In this document: in pieces, positions 17,440 to 27,299 of the stretch
Numbering within the stretch: the stretch's first letter is position 1
Layout: every line of letters begins with the position of its first letter
Source of the DNA: Pectobacterium sp. A5351
Lineage (GTDB): Bacteria; Pseudomonadota; Gammaproteobacteria; Enterobacterales; Enterobacteriaceae
Direction of reading: 5' to 3'
Length of the DNA stretch: 64,000 nucleotides
Assembly (NCBI RefSeq): GCF_028335745.1
Contig: NZ_CP116477.1
Location: 2,294,001-2,358,000, forward strand
Program-made: the position numbers and the translations under genes
Notes under the pieces: model-generated
What the model was told of the DNA's origin: nothing
The model's input: only the letters and a program-made list of their open reading frames with translations
The model's database searches: none

Positions 17440-17876
17440 TAGCACGAAAAAAAACGCCGCCCCGTAAGGGATGGCGTCGTAGTCACATTTTCATGTTTTA
17501 TGCAGATACTGCGAATATTTCGTGCGCAACAACACTGTCATTTTCATGCTACTTCGTAGCACGCGCCCGACAAGGAGCGCTCAATTGCCGCGCTCCTTGA
17601 CCTGTGGCTATTTGGCGCTAATTGTGTCGCTACGCGATACCTTCGGCGTTCGTGACTGCTATTCGGGCCACTAGTGACGCGTTTACTCGCTCCATAAATG
17701 GAGCTCGCCCTTCGGGTCAGCACAAGTGCTGTTCAAAAACGTCTCTGACGTTTTTGTCCGACGCGGCACTAGTTCTCGCCGCCTCCATGCGGCTCACCCG
17801 GCAGCCACGCCCACCTCAGCACAATTTTTTACGCCAGAGAAAACACAAGCAAAATACATTCTGGCATTTCAGATTA
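17440..17876. other. Gene-free stretch rich in perfect stem-loops between narG and narK
   Basis: No supported gene lies between the narG promoter region and narK's 3' end. The stretch holds several adjacent hairpins: CAAGGAGCG/CGCTCCTTG at 17571-17599 (11-nt loop), CTCCATAAATGGAG near 17689-17702, GCACAAGTGC near 17720-17729, and CAAAAACGTC/GACGTTTTTG at about 17734-17756. The last has flanking A/T runs and could terminate transcription. The density of stems suggests a structured repeat or untranslated RNA rather than a protein gene. I do not recognise the family. Confidence 0.45.
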
Positions 17877-19265
17877 TTAACTTTTCTTTCTGGCGTAGAA
17901 CAGCCAGGTCACCAATACGCACACCACGTAGCACACCACAAACACCTTCATCGCACCGGTGGGTGAACCCGTTAACTCAAGCGACATCCCGAAGGCCTGA
18001 GGAATGAAGAAGCCGCCGATAGCGCCAATGGCTGAGATAAAGCCCAGCGCTGCTGCGGTATCCGTGGCGGCCGCACGCTGCGCATCCGCATCACTTCCAC
18101 CCTGTGTTTTCACACGATCTGCCGTTAATTTACGGAAAATCACGGCGATCATCTGGAATGTGGACCCGCTACCCAGACCGGCCGTCAGGAACAACATCAT
18201 GAAAATACCAAAGAACATGCCGAATGAACCGGCAGAGTTCGCACCAGGCAGAGACTGAAATAACAGCACCGAGAAAATCACCATCAGGATGAAGTTAATC
18301 AACGTCACCTTCACCCCACCAAAGCGGTCGGACAACATTCCGCCAACCGGACGCGCCAGCGCCCCCAGCAGTGGCCCAAAGAACGCGTAGTACAGAATTA
18401 CGATATCGGGAAACTGCGTTCTGGCCAGCATGCCGAAGCCCGCCGAAAAGCCGATAAATGAGCCAAACGTGGACAGATACAGGAAACTGAGCACCCACAG
18501 ATGCATTTGCTTCAGAACCGGCAACTGCTTGCGTATTGACGCATTAGGCGCAGGAAGATCGTTCATGCCAAACCAGGCAGCAGTTGCAGCAATCACCAAA
18601 AACGGTACCCACATCCAGGCTGCATGGTGCAGCCAAATCTGATGGCCATCTGGCTGAACAACACCATTGCCGGAGAATCCCAGAATCGGCAGGAAAATCA
18701 CCACGGGCACCAGCAGTTGCATCACGCTCACGCCGAGGTTGCCCAATCCGCCGTTAATACCTAACGCACTGCCCTGACGTGATTTGGGAAAGAAGAAACT
18801 GATGTTAGCCATGCTGGACGCGAAATTCGCCCCTGCGAAGCCGCACAGCAGAGAAATCGTCACGAAAATGCGGTAAGGCGTGTGCGGATCCTGTACGGCA
18901 AACCCGAGCCAGATACACGGGATAACCAGAATGAAGGTACTCAGCGTCGTCCAACGGCGGCCGCCAACCAGCGGGATAACGAAGGAGTAAGGAACACGCA
19001 ACAGCGCGCCGGAGACGGAAGGCAGCGCGGTCAGTAAAAAGAGTTGGTCTGTGGTAAAACGAAATCCGACCTTGTTTAGGTTAACGGCCACGGTGCTGAA
19101 TATCATCCAGACACAAAACGACAACAGCAGACAGGGAACAGAGATCCAAAGGTTACGCTGTGCTATCCGTTGGCCGCCAGATTGCCAGAATTTTGTCTCT
19201 TCAGGATTCCATTCCCTGATCAGCGTGCTTTGCGATACTTTTTCGGGTGATGAAGGCTGCGTCAT
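17877..19265 (-). CDS. narK: Nitrate/nitrite transporter of the NarK type
   Basis: NarK is a 12-helix major facilitator protein that brings in nitrate and exports nitrite. Starting at ATG 19265 (GAGG upstream) gives 462 residues, against 463 in E. coli; the longer frame from 19310 would add 15 residues without support. Family blocks are present: WMIFSTVAVNLNKVGF, the nitrate signature GGLGNLGVSVMQLLVPVVIF, and FGPLLGALARPVGGMLSDR. The conserved substrate-binding Arg residues lie in those helices. It is separated from narG by a 782-bp hairpin-rich gap and divergent from narXL, with FNR and NarL-type sites in the shared promoter region. Confidence 0.95.
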   Translation of the reverse strand: MTQPSSPEKVSQSTLIREWNPEETKFWQSGGQRIAQRNLWISVPCLLLSFCVWMIFSTVAVNLNKVGFRFTTDQLFLLTALPSVSGALLRVPYSFVIPLVGGRRWTTLSTFILVIPCIWLGFAVQDPHTPYRIFVTISLLCGFAGANFASSMANISFFFPKSRQGSALGINGGLGNLGVSVMQLLVPVVIFLPILGFSGNGVVQPDGHQIWLHHAAWMWVPFLVIAATAAWFGMNDLPAPNASIRKQLPVLKQMHLWVLSFLYLSTFGSFIGFSAGFGMLARTQFPDIVILYYAFFGPLLGALARPVGGMLSDRFGGVKVTLINFILMVIFSVLLFQSLPGANSAGSFGMFFGIFMMLFLTAGLGSGSTFQMIAVIFRKLTADRVKTQGGSDADAQRAAATDTAAALGFISAIGAIGGFFIPQAFGMSLELTGSPTGAMKVFVVCYVVCVLVTWLFYARKKS

Positions 19266-19333
19266 AAAAACCTCGATAAATAAAAACGCGGTAGAATTAA
19301 GGCGCAACATTAGGGATTACACCGCAGGTAAAG

Positions 19334-19347
19334 TTGATGCAAATCAA
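19334..19347. promoter_or_regulatory. FNR-type site in the narK-narXL divergent region
   Basis: TTGATGCAAATCAA matches TTGAT-N4-ATCAA exactly and lies about 70 bp upstream of the narK start codon, where an anaerobic activator of narK would act. Confidence 0.82.
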
Positions 19348-19495
19348 CACGCTGTCAGGTAAAAAAACCGTGTAAAAACAGCCACACTCCTTAATGAGTA
19401 ATAAAAATAGAAAAATAAGCAACGACAATTCAATCTGTTATATCTCTCTTTTTTCTTACTGTCATACCCCCTTTCACGGCACGGATATTCGGTGG

Positions 19496-19511
19496 TACTC
19501 ACTAGTGGGTA
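19496..19511. promoter_or_regulatory. NarL/NarP-type 7-2-7 inverted heptamer site
   Basis: TACTCAC-TA-GTGGGTA is two inverted NarL-like heptamers with the 2-bp spacing used by NarL/NarP. It lies between narK and narX, so it could mediate nitrate control of narK, of narXL, or both. Assignment is from pattern only. Confidence 0.6.
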
Positions 19512-19601
19512 TGGGGTTATCATGTAGGATCGGGAAAAATGCCAAAAGGATTATCCTTCCCGGTACTGGTTTTCTACTCCTCCAGCAGAGGTCGCTGTAT
19601 T

Positions 19602-21410
19602 ATGTTGAAACGTTTCCTGCTGCCGCTGTCGCTCGTCAATCAGGTCGCGCTATTGATGCTGCTACTCGGTTTGCTGGGTATTGCAGGTATGTCGATTTCC
19701 AGTTGGATGTCGCAAAGCATTCAGGGCAACGCGCACGCCATTAATAAAGCAGGCTCGCTGCGCATGCAAAGTTACCGTCTGCTCTCGATGGTGCCGCTCT
19801 CCGCCGAGAATGAAATTTACCTGCAAGAACTGGAAGAAGACGAAGTCAGCAGCGACCTGCAACAGGCGGTACGTCGGGAAGGGCTCAGCGAACAATTCAC
19901 CGCGCTGCGCATTTTCTGGCTGGAAAATCTGCAACCGCATTTGCGGCAGGCCACACAGGCTTCTGACGCTTCAGCGGATGTCGCCCGCTTCGTGAAGCAA
20001 CTGGACGATCTGGTTTCTGCCATCGATCATAAAACCGAACAGCGATTGATGATGGTCACGCTGGTGCAACGCATCTTCATCGGCATCATGTTTATTCTGC
20101 TAGTTACCACGTTCTTTTATCTGCGTCGTCGCCTGCTAACACCGTGGCAACGTCTGGTGTCAATGGCGCAGGCTATCGGTCACGGCGATTTCACCCAGCG
20201 TGTCACCATTAACGGTCATGATGAAATGAGTACGTTGGGACAGGTGCTGAACAGCATGTCGGACGAACTTTCCGCCATGTATCACAGTCTGGAGCAACGC
20301 GTGGCCGAGAAAACCGCCGACCTGCAACAGAAAAATGATCTGCTCTCTTTCCTTTATCGCGCCAGCCGACGCCTGCATACCGGCGCGCCGTTGTGCAGTC
20401 GGTTGATGCCAATCCTGAACGAACTCCCCACATTGACGCCGCTACGCAATATTCAACTTCGGCTGTATGAAGACAACAATCAGGAGCAATTTCATCAATT
20501 TAGCGATGACAGCCCGCCGCAGCCGGAGCACTGCCCGGACAGCAGTTGCCAAAGTTGCGGCATGCAGGGGAAACGGAAAGATCTGCCGGGCGAGCCTCAC
20601 TGTTGGGATCTGCACGATAAACACGGGCAGTACGGCGTCGTGTTGGCCACGCTGCCGGGCAATACCGCGCTCAGCCGAGATCAGAATCAACTGCTGAATA
20701 CCTTGTTGGAACAGTTGACCAGCACGCTGGCGCTGGAGCGTCAATCCAACCATCAACAGCAGTTGATGTTGATGGAAGAACGCGCCACGATTGCCCGCGA
20801 GCTGCACGACTCGATCGCCCAGTCCCTTTCCTGCCTGAAAATTCAGGTGAGCTGCCTGCAAATGCAGGGCGGTGATTTGCCCCTCGTCTCACAACAGCTG
20901 CTGACGGAAATGCGGGAAGAGTTGAACACCGCCTATCGCCAACTGCGCGAACTGCTGACCACCTTCCGGTTAAAGCTGTCGGAATCCGGCCTACTTGCCG
21001 CGCTGCGGGCGTCAGTCGATGAATTTAGCAAGCGGCTTGGGTACCCCATCGAACTCCACTACCGTCTGCCACCGCAGTCGGTCTCCGCGCATCAGGGTAT
21101 TCACGTTCTGCAAATTGTGCGTGAAGCACTGAGCAATATTTATAAACACGCGCAGGCCACACAGGTCGATATTACGCTGCAACTACGTCAGGGCTACATT
21201 GAACTCAGCGTGGCCGACAATGGTATCGGTATTCCTGATGATGCCAGTCGCGCCAACCACTATGGACTTATTATCATGCGCGACCGTGCACGGGGTTTGC
21301 ACGGCGAATGCATTGTTCGACGCCGGCCGTCGGGGGGCACTGAAGTGAACGTCAGCTTCCTCTCCGAACACCATCACCGGCTGCCATTAACAGGAGAAAC
21401 TCATGATTAA
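19602..21410 (+). CDS. narX: Nitrate/nitrite sensor histidine kinase
   Basis: NarX senses periplasmic nitrate and phosphorylates NarL. The ATG at 19602 (AGAGG upstream) gives 602 residues and the standard start [18 protein letters not shown]; an earlier in-frame ATG at 19539 adds 21 unsupported residues. Visible parts are two membrane helices around the periplasmic domain with the P-box [18 protein letters not shown], a HAMP region, a Cys-rich central module ([12 protein letters not shown]), the HisKA_3 phospho-His in [19 protein letters not shown], and the ATPase N and G boxes near [12 protein letters not shown] and [10 protein letters not shown]. The 3' end overlaps narL by 8 bp. The Cys-rich module is typical of NarX. 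Confidence 0.95.
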   Translation: MLKRFLLPLSLVNQVALLMLLLGLLGIAGMSISSWMSQSIQGNAHAINKAGSLRMQSYRLLSMVPLSAENEIYLQELEEDEVSSDLQQAVRREGLSEQFTALRIFWLENLQPHLRQATQASDASADVARFVKQLDDLVSAIDHKTEQRLMMVTLVQRIFIGIMFILLVTTFFYLRRRLLTPWQRLVSMAQAIGHGDFTQRVTINGHDEMSTLGQVLNSMSDELSAMYHSLEQRVAEKTADLQQKNDLLSFLYRASRRLHTGAPLCSRLMPILNELPTLTPLRNIQLRLYEDNNQEQFHQFSDDSPPQPEHCPDSSCQSCGMQGKRKDLPGEPHCWDLHDKHGQYGVVLATLPGNTALSRDQNQLLNTLLEQLTSTLALERQSNHQQQLMLMEERATIARELHDSIAQSLSCLKIQVSCLQMQGGDLPLVSQQLLTEMREELNTAYRQLRELLTTFRLKLSESGLLAALRASVDEFSKRLGYPIELHYRLPPQSVSAHQGIHVLQIVREALSNIYKHAQATQVDITLQLRQGYIELSVADNGIGIPDDASRANHYGLIIMRDRARGLHGECIVRRRPSGGTEVNVSFLSEHHHRLPLTGETHD

Positions 21411-22053
21411 CGAAGATGCCGCCACCCTACTGCTGATTGATGACCATCCCATGTTGCGCAATGGGGTTAAGCAACTCATCAGTATGGATCCAGAATTACA
21501 GGTGGCCGGTGAAGCCAGTCACGGCGAACAGGGTGTCGAACTCGCGGAGCAACTGGACCCGGATTTGATTCTGCTCGATTTGAATATGCCTGGCATGAAT
21601 GGCCTGGAAACGTTAAATCGTCTGCGGGAAAAATCGCTGTCTGGCCGTATTGTCGTCTTTAGCGTATCTAACCACGAAGATGATGTTGTTAACGCCTTAA
21701 AAAATGGTGCCGATGGTTACCTGCTAAAAGATATGGAGCCGGAAGATTTACTGGCTGCGCTGCATCAGGCGGCGTCAGGGAAAATGGTGCTGAGTGAAAC
21801 GCTGACGCCGATCCTGGCCGCCAGCCTGCGCGAAAGCCGTCACAGCAGCGATCGGGATATTCAGCAGCTCACCCCGCGTGAACGCGATATCCTAAAACTG
21901 CTGGCCCAGGGGTTGTCCAATAAAGTCATTGCCCGCAAACTCACGATCACAGAAAGCACCGTTAAGGTTCACGTCAAGCACCTGTTGAAAAAAATGAAGC
22001 TAAAATCGCGGGTTGAAGCGGCAGTCTGGGTATTACAAGAAAAAGTGATTTAA
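21403..22053 (+). CDS. narL: Nitrate response regulator of the NarL/FixJ type
   Basis: The 216-residue protein has a receiver domain with acidic pocket LLIDDHP, phospho-acceptor Asp in [15 protein letters not shown], and Lys in [10 protein letters not shown]. It is followed by a LuxR-type HTH ([41 protein letters not shown]). Phosphorylated by NarX, it activates narGHJI and narK and represses alternative respiration genes. It overlaps narX by 8 bp and is followed by stem-loops, including ATCCTCGC/GCGAGGAT at about 22124-22143. The rest of 22054-22362 has no other feature. Confidence 0.95.
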   Translation: MINEDAATLLLIDDHPMLRNGVKQLISMDPELQVAGEASHGEQGVELAEQLDPDLILLDLNMPGMNGLETLNRLREKSLSGRIVVFSVSNHEDDVVNALKNGADGYLLKDMEPEDLLAALHQAASGKMVLSETLTPILAASLRESRHSSDRDIQQLTPRERDILKLLAQGLSNKVIARKLTITESTVKVHVKHLLKKMKLKSRVEAAVWVLQEKVI

Positions 22054-22362
22054 TCAAATCGTCACAAAAAACAGCTATTGTCAGCGGTACGGATAAGGCG
22101 CTCTGGCGCCCTACCGTCCGAGATTATCCTCGCGTAAGCGAGGATGCCGCCACAGCGGATAAGAAACCGTCGTTGGTAAAAACTGTTGTTGATAAAAACA
22201 ATGGGTGGAAATACCACCAATGCCCCGCAAAAACCTAAACGGTTGCTAAACAGCACCGGCATTTATAGCCATTATCCTAATTAATGTGACGTTGCTCTCG
22301 TCTAAACTAGTTTGTAATCGCATTTTTCGGCTTTTACACCGAGTTTAACGTTGAGGAACAAC

Positions 22363-23640
22363 ATGAAGAAGGTCAGTAAGGAGCGGTTTATCGGCCTGGA
22401 GTGGTTACGATTTTTGCTCGGTTGCTATGTGATGATTTATCACACGGTGCACATTTACCCCCAGCGTGAGCGCATTCCTTTCTTAAGCGAGCTCACCAGC
22501 ATGGGGTTCTTCGCAACCAGCACATTCTTTGTTCTGTCTGGTTTTTTACTCGCGCACGTCTACATTAAGGACGGACGTTTGCGTGAACCCGTTCGTCAGT
22601 TCTGGGCCAAACGCTTCTTTAATCTTTATCCCATTCATATCATTGCCCTGCTGTCTTCTATTGCTGTTGTCACGCTCATGCAGTGGCTAGCCGTGCCACC
22701 GGAAGGGCAAGTCGCCAGTGCGCGTTTTGTCATTTATGACACCAACGACCCCGCGGCCGACCCCGAAACGCTGCGCCATTACATGACGAATGCGCAGTTG
22801 GCGTTCAACGGGATATTGCAGGTACTGATGTTGCAGGCATGGAATCCTTACTTCCTGACCTTCAATGCCCCGTTATGGTCACTTTCTACCCTGTTCTTTT
22901 TCTATCTGACCTTCCCGCTGCTGGCCCCGCGCCTGCTGAACAGCCGCCATCCATGGCTGTGGATGGGGATCGTCTGCCTGCTGTATCTGCTGCCGCCGAT
23001 TTGGGTGATCTGGCAACAGCAGTTTGGCATGCCGTACACCGGCTTATTGCAGCGCGGACCGATCTTCCGTCTGCCGGAATTTCTGGCCGGCATTTTGGGG
23101 TATGCGCTGTTCCGTCATTATCGTCAGAAAGATCGCTTACCGCTGACCAAAGGCCAGCGCTCTGCACTCGCCCTCTTTATCAGTGTGAATTTTCTTGTCG
23201 CTACCTGGCTGTTCACAAAAGGCGAAGCCTATTGGTATTTCCTGCTGCATAACGGTTTGCTCCTGCCAGCTCAGGTCGGTTTGGTCTGCCTCAGCGCGCT
23301 GGCGCGTGAACCTAATAGCGAGTGGCTGCGACATTGGTCACCGCGCCTGGGTGCGGCATCACTCTCGATCTTTGCGCTGCACGTTCCGCTCTTCAATCTG
23401 TTCCGTACGCTGGAACAGCTGGTGCGTGGTAACCCGATGGCCTGCTTCAGCGACTGGGATCAGTGCATTGCCGCCGCAGGCCAGGTGCAGCTCTCCATGA
23501 CGGGCTATATCATTTTCCTGCTCACCACCGTGACGCTCTGTGTGCTCTTCCAGGAACGGATCGTGCTGCGCGTGAGGACGTTCCTGACCTCGCGCTTCCT
23601 GAGCAACAACAGCACATCACGCACGCAACGTACTGCGTAG
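22363..23640 (+). CDS. Membrane acyltransferase of the OafA/YrhL (acyltransferase 3) family
   Basis: From ATG 22363 with GAGG upstream the product has 425 residues. It starts ERFIGLEWLRFLLGCYVMIYH, the family's first helix with the conserved His, followed by about ten membrane segments and the family blocks GFFATSTFFVLSGFLLAHVY, FWAKRFFNLYPIHI and APLWSLSTLFFFYLTFPLL. Members acylate sugars on O-antigen, capsule or exported glycans in the inner membrane, moving acetyl groups to the periplasmic face. No polysaccharide genes surround it, so the target is unknown. A TTG four codons upstream overlaps the ribosome-binding site and is not the start. Confidence 0.82.
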   Translation: MKKVSKERFIGLEWLRFLLGCYVMIYHTVHIYPQRERIPFLSELTSMGFFATSTFFVLSGFLLAHVYIKDGRLREPVRQFWAKRFFNLYPIHIIALLSSIAVVTLMQWLAVPPEGQVASARFVIYDTNDPAADPETLRHYMTNAQLAFNGILQVLMLQAWNPYFLTFNAPLWSLSTLFFFYLTFPLLAPRLLNSRHPWLWMGIVCLLYLLPPIWVIWQQQFGMPYTGLLQRGPIFRLPEFLAGILGYALFRHYRQKDRLPLTKGQRSALALFISVNFLVATWLFTKGEAYWYFLLHNGLLLPAQVGLVCLSALAREPNSEWLRHWSPRLGAASLSIFALHVPLFNLFRTLEQLVRGNPMACFSDWDQCIAAAGQVQLSMTGYIIFLLTTVTLCVLFQERIVLRVRTFLTSRFLSNNSTSRTQRTA

Positions 23641-23937
23641 CATCCGTTCTCGCCCACGCTTCTCTGGCCTGAAACCATCTGAGCCAGAGAAGCCTCTCCC
23701 GCATGACGGCGCTCCTTTCGGTTGGCTCCAAAATGTGACAACCGTCGCGTTATAGCCGTTAATCATCAATAGCAACTTTTATAACTATTTACATTCTAAT
23801 CAATTACCGTTTTCGGGTAGAGCATCACCTCGATTCCTGTTAATGTTTGCCGTTCCGGGCTAAACCGGTTCGTTATCAACGGCTGTACGTCTTTGACGGA
23901 CATCTCAATACCTGTCACCACTGTTTACTTGGCAATA

Positions 23938-24978
23938 ATGACACTATCCAAACACGCAATCTCTTCCCTCAGCCTGGTCATCGCCCTCTCTGCTGGCATT
24001 ACACAGAGCCGCGCTGACACCATTTGGCTGAACAACGGCGACAAGCTCACAGGGAAAATCACGCTGCTTGACGGCGGTAAACTCTTTATCAACACCGACT
24101 ATGCCGGCTCTATTTCTGTAGCCTGGGACAAGGTGAAAACCTTTGAATCCGACCATGGTCTGGTGATTCAAGGCGAACGCTACGAGAAAGGCGTTCTGTA
24201 TCCGACGATCAAAGCGGGCGAAAACCGCGCCATCGTCGCGAACCCGTCGCTGGCTAACGAAGCCGCGGGTCCGCAAACATTGCCGCTTTCCGAGATCACG
24301 TCCATCGTCGCACAGAAGCCACTGGTGACCGATTTCGCCTGGAAAGGCAACATTGACGCCGGTATGTCGCACAAGAAGAGTTCGACAGAAACGGATAACT
24401 ACGATGTGACGCTGAATACCAAAGCGCGTCACGATACGTGGCGACACAACCTTGATGCCAGTTACCATTTGGCAAAAGAGGATAAAGTCGAGAGCACCAA
24501 GAATGCGGCTGGCGAATATGCGCTGGATAAGTTCGTGGATGAGAACTGGTTCTGGCAGGGTCGTTATCAGTACAAACGCGACTGGATCGAAAGCATTAAA
24601 ATCAACCGTTCCTTCGGTCTTGGTCCCGGTTATCAGTTCTGGGATAACGATTTAGGCGCGTTCTCTCTGACCTCACTGGTCAACTCCCAAACCTTCGTGT
24701 ATCGCGATACAGGTGAGGATGACTTCTACTCAGGTGGTATAAAGTGGGCGTATAACCGTTACCTGTTCAGCAAATCGGTCGAAGCTTTCACCAACGGTGA
24801 ATTGGGGCGCTCGTTTGACGGCACTGCGCCAATCTACCTGAAAGCGGATGCTGGCCTGCGCTTCAAGCTGACCGACTGGTCTTCTATGACAATGAAAGTG
24901 TCACGTACCCGTATCGAAAGTAATCAGGGAGATGTTGACGACACGCTATACACCATGGGTGTTGGCGTCGGCTGGTAA
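23938..24978 (+). CDS. DUF481 (YdiY-like) outer-membrane-type salt/acid-inducible protein
   Basis: The protein from ATG 23938 (346 residues) has a signal peptide ending near SRADT. A mixed N-terminal region (TIWLNNGDKLTGKITLLDGGKL, then VAWDKVKTFESD) is followed by a beta-rich DUF481 domain with alternating aromatic strands such as RYQYKRDWIESIKINRSFGLGPGYQF, ending with VGVGW, compatible with an outer-membrane beta barrel. The first part resembles the small SmlA-like domain often fused to DUF481. Function is unknown; E. coli YdiY is acid-inducible. A TTG at 23893 would extend it by 15 residues but would displace the signal peptide. It is convergent with chaC, with a stem-loop between. Confidence 0.75.
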   Translation: MTLSKHAISSLSLVIALSAGITQSRADTIWLNNGDKLTGKITLLDGGKLFINTDYAGSISVAWDKVKTFESDHGLVIQGERYEKGVLYPTIKAGENRAIVANPSLANEAAGPQTLPLSEITSIVAQKPLVTDFAWKGNIDAGMSHKKSSTETDNYDVTLNTKARHDTWRHNLDASYHLAKEDKVESTKNAAGEYALDKFVDENWFWQGRYQYKRDWIESIKINRSFGLGPGYQFWDNDLGAFSLTSLVNSQTFVYRDTGEDDFYSGGIKWAYNRYLFSKSVEAFTNGELGRSFDGTAPIYLKADAGLRFKLTDWSSMTMKVSRTRIESNQGDVDDTLYTMGVGVGW

Positions 24979-25000
24979 TTCGGTCGCTTCATACGTCTCA

Positions 25001-25028
25001 AGGTGAACGGCAACATCGTCGTTCACCT
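25001..25028. terminator. Stem-loop between convergent DUF481 gene and chaC
   Basis: AGGTGAACG and CGTTCACCT pair as a 9-bp stem around a 10-nt loop. No strong U-tract follows, so it may be a weak or Rho-assisted terminator. Inferred. Confidence 0.5.
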
Positions 25029-25051
25029 CAACACTCACGCTCGTCACACCG

Positions 25052-25738
25052 CTATTGTCCGCTCCCCGCCGCCGCAGAACACGACTGTTGCAGAACACGC
25101 ACCCGCTGGGCCAGTTCACTCACGCTTGCATCTTCCGTCCCGTGATTTTTCAGCTCTTGCTCCAACGCGAACAGATATTGCGCATTGGTGCCAAGCGGCC
25201 CGCTCGCACGGGCAATCAGCGGGGCAACGCTCTGAATACAGGTATCATTTTCATTAAGAGGATGTTCCGGTTCGGACACAAACACCAGCGCCGTCAGCGG
25301 TGTGCCGTTTTTCCGCTGCAGTTCACACCAGAGCGGACGGTAGCAGCCCGTCAGCATTTCGCGCTTCCAGAGCAGCTCCAGATCTTCACGCAGAGACGCT
25401 TCCGGTAAACGGAAAGCCAGACCTGTCGTTTGTCCACCGGGCTGCAACGCCAGCATCCGCCCCGGCTGGGTTACCGTGCCGCGACCGATAGTGAGACGCA
25501 GGCAAAAGGCACGCTGCCACCCTGTCAGCGTAGCCAGACAGGTTTCTTCGGCGTCAAAAACTGGGTTCCACATCAGCGAACCGTAGCCAAATACCCAGAC
25601 CGGACAGCTATTGGGCCGCAGTGCCAGCATCCTGTCCAACGAATCAGCCCGCTGTTGCGGCGTGAGCAGTAAGGTTTCTTCAATACAACCAAAAGACGTT
25701 CTACAATCTGCTTTCTGCAAAAAATCGCGTGTTAACAC
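25052..25738 (-). CDS. chaC: Glutathione-specific gamma-glutamylcyclotransferase
   Basis: ChaC cleaves glutathione to 5-oxoproline and Cys-Gly in the cytoplasm. The 228-residue product is near the E. coli length (231) and contains the substrate-binding VFGYGSLMWNP motif (residues 48-58), the following DAEETCLATLTGWQRAFCL block, and the Glu-containing MLTGCYRPLWCEL region typical of the family. In E. coli chaC follows chaA and chaB. Here it is on the opposite strand from chaA, 1.5 kb away, with a siderophore reductase gene in between, and chaB is not present in the window. Confidence 0.9.
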   Translation of the reverse strand: MLTRDFLQKADCRTSFGCIEETLLLTPQQRADSLDRMLALRPNSCPVWVFGYGSLMWNPVFDAEETCLATLTGWQRAFCLRLTIGRGTVTQPGRMLALQPGGQTTGLAFRLPEASLREDLELLWKREMLTGCYRPLWCELQRKNGTPLTALVFVSEPEHPLNENDTCIQSVAPLIARASGPLGTNAQYLFALEQELKNHGTEDASVSELAQRVRVLQQSCSAAAGSGQ

Positions 25739-26139
25739 TACTTACCACCCCCAACCTTACTCTTTTCCTGCTCGTCAGATCGGCTCTCGCCCTGCGTTTA
25801 AAAACCTAACTGCTTCATCTGCTTAATTTTACAACACCATCAATCTTGAGGTTATTCATTTATGGCTTTGCGATCAAGTTTGATAGTGGTCACAAAAACT
25901 AAAAAAGTTCGTGATAATGTTTCACTCACGCAAGATTCCGCCTTTGTCCTCTAAATCATTCGCGTTTCAGACAGGCGGTATATCAATTCATCGGCAACTC
26001 GCCGCGAGACTTGACGCTTTCCTGATACAAACCTCATTTTTTTGACGTCAGCAGCCTGCCGAGAATCGTGCGTTTACCGCTAATACAAAAGCGCCGACAG
26101 AATATCGACGGCGATAGGAATAATAACGGACAGACATCA

Positions 26140-26158
26140 AATGATAACAATTATCATC
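26140..26158. promoter_or_regulatory. Fur box upstream of the siderophore-interacting protein gene
   Basis: AATGATAACAATTATCATC is a palindrome very close to the Fur consensus GATAATGATAATCATTATC. It lies 52 bp before the ATG at 26210, so iron-repressed expression of the downstream reductase is likely. The rest of 25739-26139 shows no other feature. Confidence 0.85.
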
Positions 26159-26209
26159 TCGTGTTATTATCTTCTCTATTTTGGCATCGACTACCCACGG
26201 AGACACTGA

Positions 26210-27013
26210 ATGGCAACGCCGCGTCAGCCTGTTTTAGTTCAGGTTAAACAGATCCACGATATTTCCCCTCATTTGCGTTGCATGACTTTCCATCATGACG
26301 CGTTGCGCGATTACCCAGTCGAGCGATATGGCGCGCACATCAAACTCTTTCTGCCACAGGCAGGACAGCAAAAACCGGTTCTGCCTGCCATCGGCGAACG
26401 CGGCCCAGTCTGGCCAGAAGGCGAAGCCCGCCCTATCGTTCGCACCTATAGCGTCCGTGCACTACGACCGGAAGAGGCGGAACTGGATATGGTTTTCGCA
26501 CTGCATGAACACGCCGGACCTGCCGTCACGTTTGCCCGTCAGGCCAAACCCGGTGACTGGATTGGTATTTCGCAACCCGGTGGCCCGCTCCCCATGCTGC
26601 CGCCAGCGGCCGCTTATTATCTGGCTGCTGACCCGTCTTCGCTCCCCGCGCTCATGGCACTGTTAGAGAATCTGCCTGACGACGCTCAGGGACATGCTGT
26701 AATCCGTGTCGACAGCGAGGCGGATAAACTCGCTATTGCTAAACCCTCACAGCTTCAACTGCACTGGATCGTCGGTGGAACAGAGGCAACCGACGCGCTG
26801 TTGCAGCATTTTCAGGCGCTTCCTGCCGTTGAGGATGCGTTTTATTGGTTAGCAGGTGAGGATCGCATCGTGGTTCAGCTTCGTCGTCATGTACGTCGCG
26901 AACGCGGGTGTGAACGAAATCAGATGTATGCCGTGCCTTATTGGCGAGAGGGGTTAAATGAAGAGGATTATCATCATAAACGCCATGATATTATGGATAA
27001 TCCTGACGAATAA
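26210..27013 (+). CDS. Siderophore-interacting NADPH-dependent ferric reductase (YqjH/ViuB family)
   Basis: The 267-residue protein belongs to the SIP family, which reduces ferric siderophores in the cytoplasm to release iron. The FAD-binding RTYSVR motif (near residues 78-83) is followed by a NAD(P)-binding domain (GDWIGISQPGG, YLAADPSSLPAL), and the C-terminal YAVPYWREGLNEEDYHHKRH block is typical of SIP reductases. A Fur box 52 bp upstream agrees with iron control, and GGAG precedes the ATG. No siderophore synthesis or uptake genes are next to it, so which ferric siderophore it serves is unknown. Confidence 0.88.
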   Translation: MATPRQPVLVQVKQIHDISPHLRCMTFHHDALRDYPVERYGAHIKLFLPQAGQQKPVLPAIGERGPVWPEGEARPIVRTYSVRALRPEEAELDMVFALHEHAGPAVTFARQAKPGDWIGISQPGGPLPMLPPAAAYYLAADPSSLPALMALLENLPDDAQGHAVIRVDSEADKLAIAKPSQLQLHWIVGGTEATDALLQHFQALPAVEDAFYWLAGEDRIVVQLRRHVRRERGCERNQMYAVPYWREGLNEEDYHHKRHDIMDNPDE

Positions 27014-27235
27014 CCATAAAAAATATATTTGATATTATCATGATAGGGAGAAGATACCTGAATTCTCCCTTCTCATTGAAATTTTACCTCAAAGCGTAAA
27101 AATCCGTAAAACTCCCCGCATCGCGTCGACAATCTGTTATTATCTTGTTCGTTTTATTACGTTATAACTACTTTTTAGTCACCTTTTGCTGTTTATTGTC
27201 GTTTTATCTCCGGAACCATTCGGGTGGCCGATAGG

Positions 27236-27260
27236 CTAACTTAACGTATGACGGGGATAT
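27236..27260 (+). repeat. Solo ERIC right-end sequence upstream of chaA
   Basis: CTAACTTAACGTATGACGGGGATAT resembles the right terminus of ERIC elements but has no core before it. It ends 40 bp ahead of the chaA start. It is the third isolated ERIC end found close upstream of a gene in this window. Confidence 0.4.
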
Positions 27261-27299
27261 TTTGCCGCATCATTCCTCTGGATAAGGAGAACTCCCGCA

